Below, piece after piece: positions 54,525 to 55,680 of a stretch of DNA of 55,680 bases. The notes beneath the pieces are model-generated. The model worked only from the letters and a program-made list of their open reading frames with translations. It had not been told where the DNA came from and searched no databases. The stretch spans positions 1 through 55,680 of the forward strand of contig JAIBBV010000018.1 of the NCBI GenBank assembly GCA_019694465.1, read 5' to 3'. The position numbers and the translations under genes are program-made. Position 1 is the stretch's first letter. Every line of letters begins with the position of its first letter. This DNA is from Oligoflexia bacterium (GTDB lineage: Bacteria; Bdellovibrionota_C; UBA2361; JAFLCA01).

Positions 54525-55460
54525 CTAAAGATTTCGGGATAGCTCAATTCGCAGAAAATATTCTTGTTCCCTCGCAGCGCTTGCATCTAATCCATCAATC
54601 AAAAATGCGCCAAACCCATTTTCAATTTTTGGCCGCGGAGCAACTCTATTAGTCCCTGCAAAGTGGCGATCGCCAGGCTTCTCACTTATGTACACCGCCT
54701 CAAAATAAATGTGATCTGCTAGTCGATCCAAGGAAGCACTCAAGATACTTCTTCGTACCTCAATTATTCTAAGTCTGGCCTCATCAAGATCTCCCCGCTC
54801 TAGTGCTCCAGAAATTTGCCTGCTAAATCCCTCCAAATCACTTGATAGTGACCAAAGCGCATTGGCAGCGTATCTAACTGAGTCAGCCGATTCACCTGGA
54901 CCATAGTAGGCTGGGGCCTTGGCCCACTCATGTACAAGCTTATAAAAACGCGCTGGCTCACTACCATCAACCAAATTCTCAGCATCATGCATTGCAAATG
55001 ACGTAAATATTGAGTCTGCGCTGGTGGCGTCAACATCGTCAATCCGCAAAGCTAACTGGGCAAGTTCACTTGTACTTGCAACTAGCAAATCACCTTCACC
55101 TTCATTAAAGCGTTGCAGTCTCTCGGAAAAGCTCTGCAACTCCTGCGACGACATAGTTAAGGTGATGCCCTCTACTAGCGACATTCCACGCACAGCAAAT
55201 TCTCTTAATGTTGCACTATGCGCCCGCAGCTCCTCACTTATTTTCTCACGCGCTTTAATGCATTGCCGGCTTTCGAAATTCTGTACAAACAAATCTTGCA
55301 TCTGCGATGCCTCAGCCTGCGAACATTTCTGCTGCTTCTCAGGACAAATGCTAGAATCGACTCCTGCGTTTTGCTCTCCCCGATTACAACTGGGTAGCAT
55401 AGGAAGCGCTAGCGCGGTTAATGCGATCGACCCGAGGCTAGCACTGATAGAGCTTCTCAT
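54525..55460 (-). CDS. lipoprotein of unknown function
   Basis: 311 residues from ATG 55458-55460, chosen because GGAGGG lies about 9 bases upstream; a longer in-frame reading would place 40 residues before the signal peptide. Signal peptide MRSSISASLGSIALTALALP ends in lipobox LPSC, Cys about 25. The mature part is acidic and almost entirely helical: SQMQDLFVQNFESRQCIKAR, ELQSFSERLQRFNEGEG, then SVRYAANALWSLSSDLEGFS. It ends with a beta-like tail holding GFGAFLIDGLDASA. No known domain recognised. The ribosome site lies at the very end of the upstream frame (stop 55466), so translation is coupled. Confidence 0.8.
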   Translation of the reverse strand: MRSSISASLGSIALTALALPMLPSCNRGEQNAGVDSSICPEKQQKCSQAEASQMQDLFVQNFESRQCIKAREKISEELRAHSATLREFAVRGMSLVEGITLTMSSQELQSFSERLQRFNEGEGDLLVASTSELAQLALRIDDVDATSADSIFTSFAMHDAENLVDGSEPARFYKLVHEWAKAPAYYGPGESADSVRYAANALWSLSSDLEGFSRQISGALERGDLDEARLRIIEVRRSILSASLDRLADHIYFEAVYISEKPGDRHFAGTNRVAPRPKIENGFGAFLIDGLDASAAREQEYFLRIELSRNL

Positions 55461-55465
55461 ATCAA

Positions 55466-55680
55466 TCACCCTCCCAAAATGATAGCGCCCAATCCATGGT
55501 GGACTACCGGTGGCCCCGGATTGTCGACGCAGTTGCACACGGTAGCGAGAGTCGCTTGACTCTGGAAAAGATATTGCCAAACAGCATTGCTACATCCATT
55601 CGGGTCAATACTAGAATTCCAGATGCTATGCGCGATGTCCGAGCAAGTGGACGGTGGTAACGGGGGCAGGATCGGCATAG
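55466..55680 (-). CDS. C-terminal end of an exported-type protein (5' end outside window)
   Basis: About 71 codons visible, entering from the right edge. The text is Pro/Cys-rich and hydrophobic (MPILPPLPPSTCSDIAHSIW..., four further Cys including CNCVDNPGPPVVHHG), ending LGAIILGG. The frame is open to the edge, so the gene probably starts beyond the window. The stop overlaps the ribosome site of the lipoprotein gene, 5 bases before its ATG, which favours a real coupled gene. Family not recognisable from the tail alone. Confidence 0.5.
   Translation of the reverse strand, partial: MPILPPLPPSTCSDIAHSIWNSSIDPNGCSNAVWQYLFQSQATLATVCNCVDNPGPPVVHHGLGAIILGG

Overview
The window looks like chromosome of a motile, Gram-negative, heterotrophic bacterium of moderate GC content. 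It has an outer membrane (MlaA-type lipoprotein, a LolA-like protein, several signal peptides and lipoboxes), flagellar genes (fliK-flgD-flgE behind a sigma-54-type promoter, and a flagellin), and aerobic acyl-CoA catabolism. Exported proteins with long Thr/Pro linkers and palindrome-rich intergenic regions recall delta-proteobacterial-type and uncultured lineages, but I cannot assign a taxon. I see no rRNA, tRNA, IS element, prophage or CRISPR array.

Layout. 1-3323 (minus): a Fe-S assembly-type protein, an acyl-CoA dehydrogenase, a LolA-like exported protein and an FtsX/MacB-type permease cut by the window edge, tightly packed. 3385-4644: hybrid histidine kinase. 5180-6124: MeaB-type GTPase. 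6405-10135 (minus): flgE, flgD and fliK. 10690-25384: cell-envelope and exported genes, mostly unknown: an Ala-rich exported protein, a membrane sulfatase-fold protein, a DegT-family sugar enzyme lacking the PLP lysine, a 1.1-kiloresidue exported protein, a membrane-anchored protein, a 2-hydroxyacid dehydrogenase, and a GT-C-like protein coupled to mlaA. 25426-33977: an exported TSP3 protein, superoxide dismutase, cyclophilin, a putative membrane-anchored protein, acylphosphatase, a DsbA-like protein, a DDAH-like enzyme and small unknowns. 34048-38433: a manganese island with mntR divergent from a binding protein, ATPase and two permeases. 38576-42995: two exported proteins. 43191-51912: an E1 alpha-beta fusion dehydrogenase divergent from paaG-H-I-J-Y-Z, the lower half of aerobic phenylacetyl-CoA degradation. 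52116-53969: flagellin. 54525-55680: a lipoprotein coupled to an upstream partial gene.

The most unusual items are four. The flagellin carries seven FG-GAP/VCBS repeats, the number needed for one complete seven-bladed beta-propeller, between its conserved ends. The manganese operon has a 30-bp perfect palindrome that overlaps the predicted -10 box and abuts the start codon, suggesting a leaderless repressible mRNA, and its first permease carries a fused DtxR/MntR-like domain. The DegT-family enzyme has His-His where the Schiff-base lysine should be, as in PMP-dependent sugar 3-dehydratases. Several intergenic regions (32116-32623, 38470-38569, 51957-52117) are built from successive long, near-perfect inverted repeats.

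Metabolic links: MeaB, the acyl-CoA dehydrogenase, the E1 fusion and the paa genes point to branched-chain, odd-chain and aromatic acyl-CoA oxidation. The ring epoxidase PaaABCE, the ligase PaaK and PaaF are not in the window. All functions are inferred by reading motifs; no database search was run.
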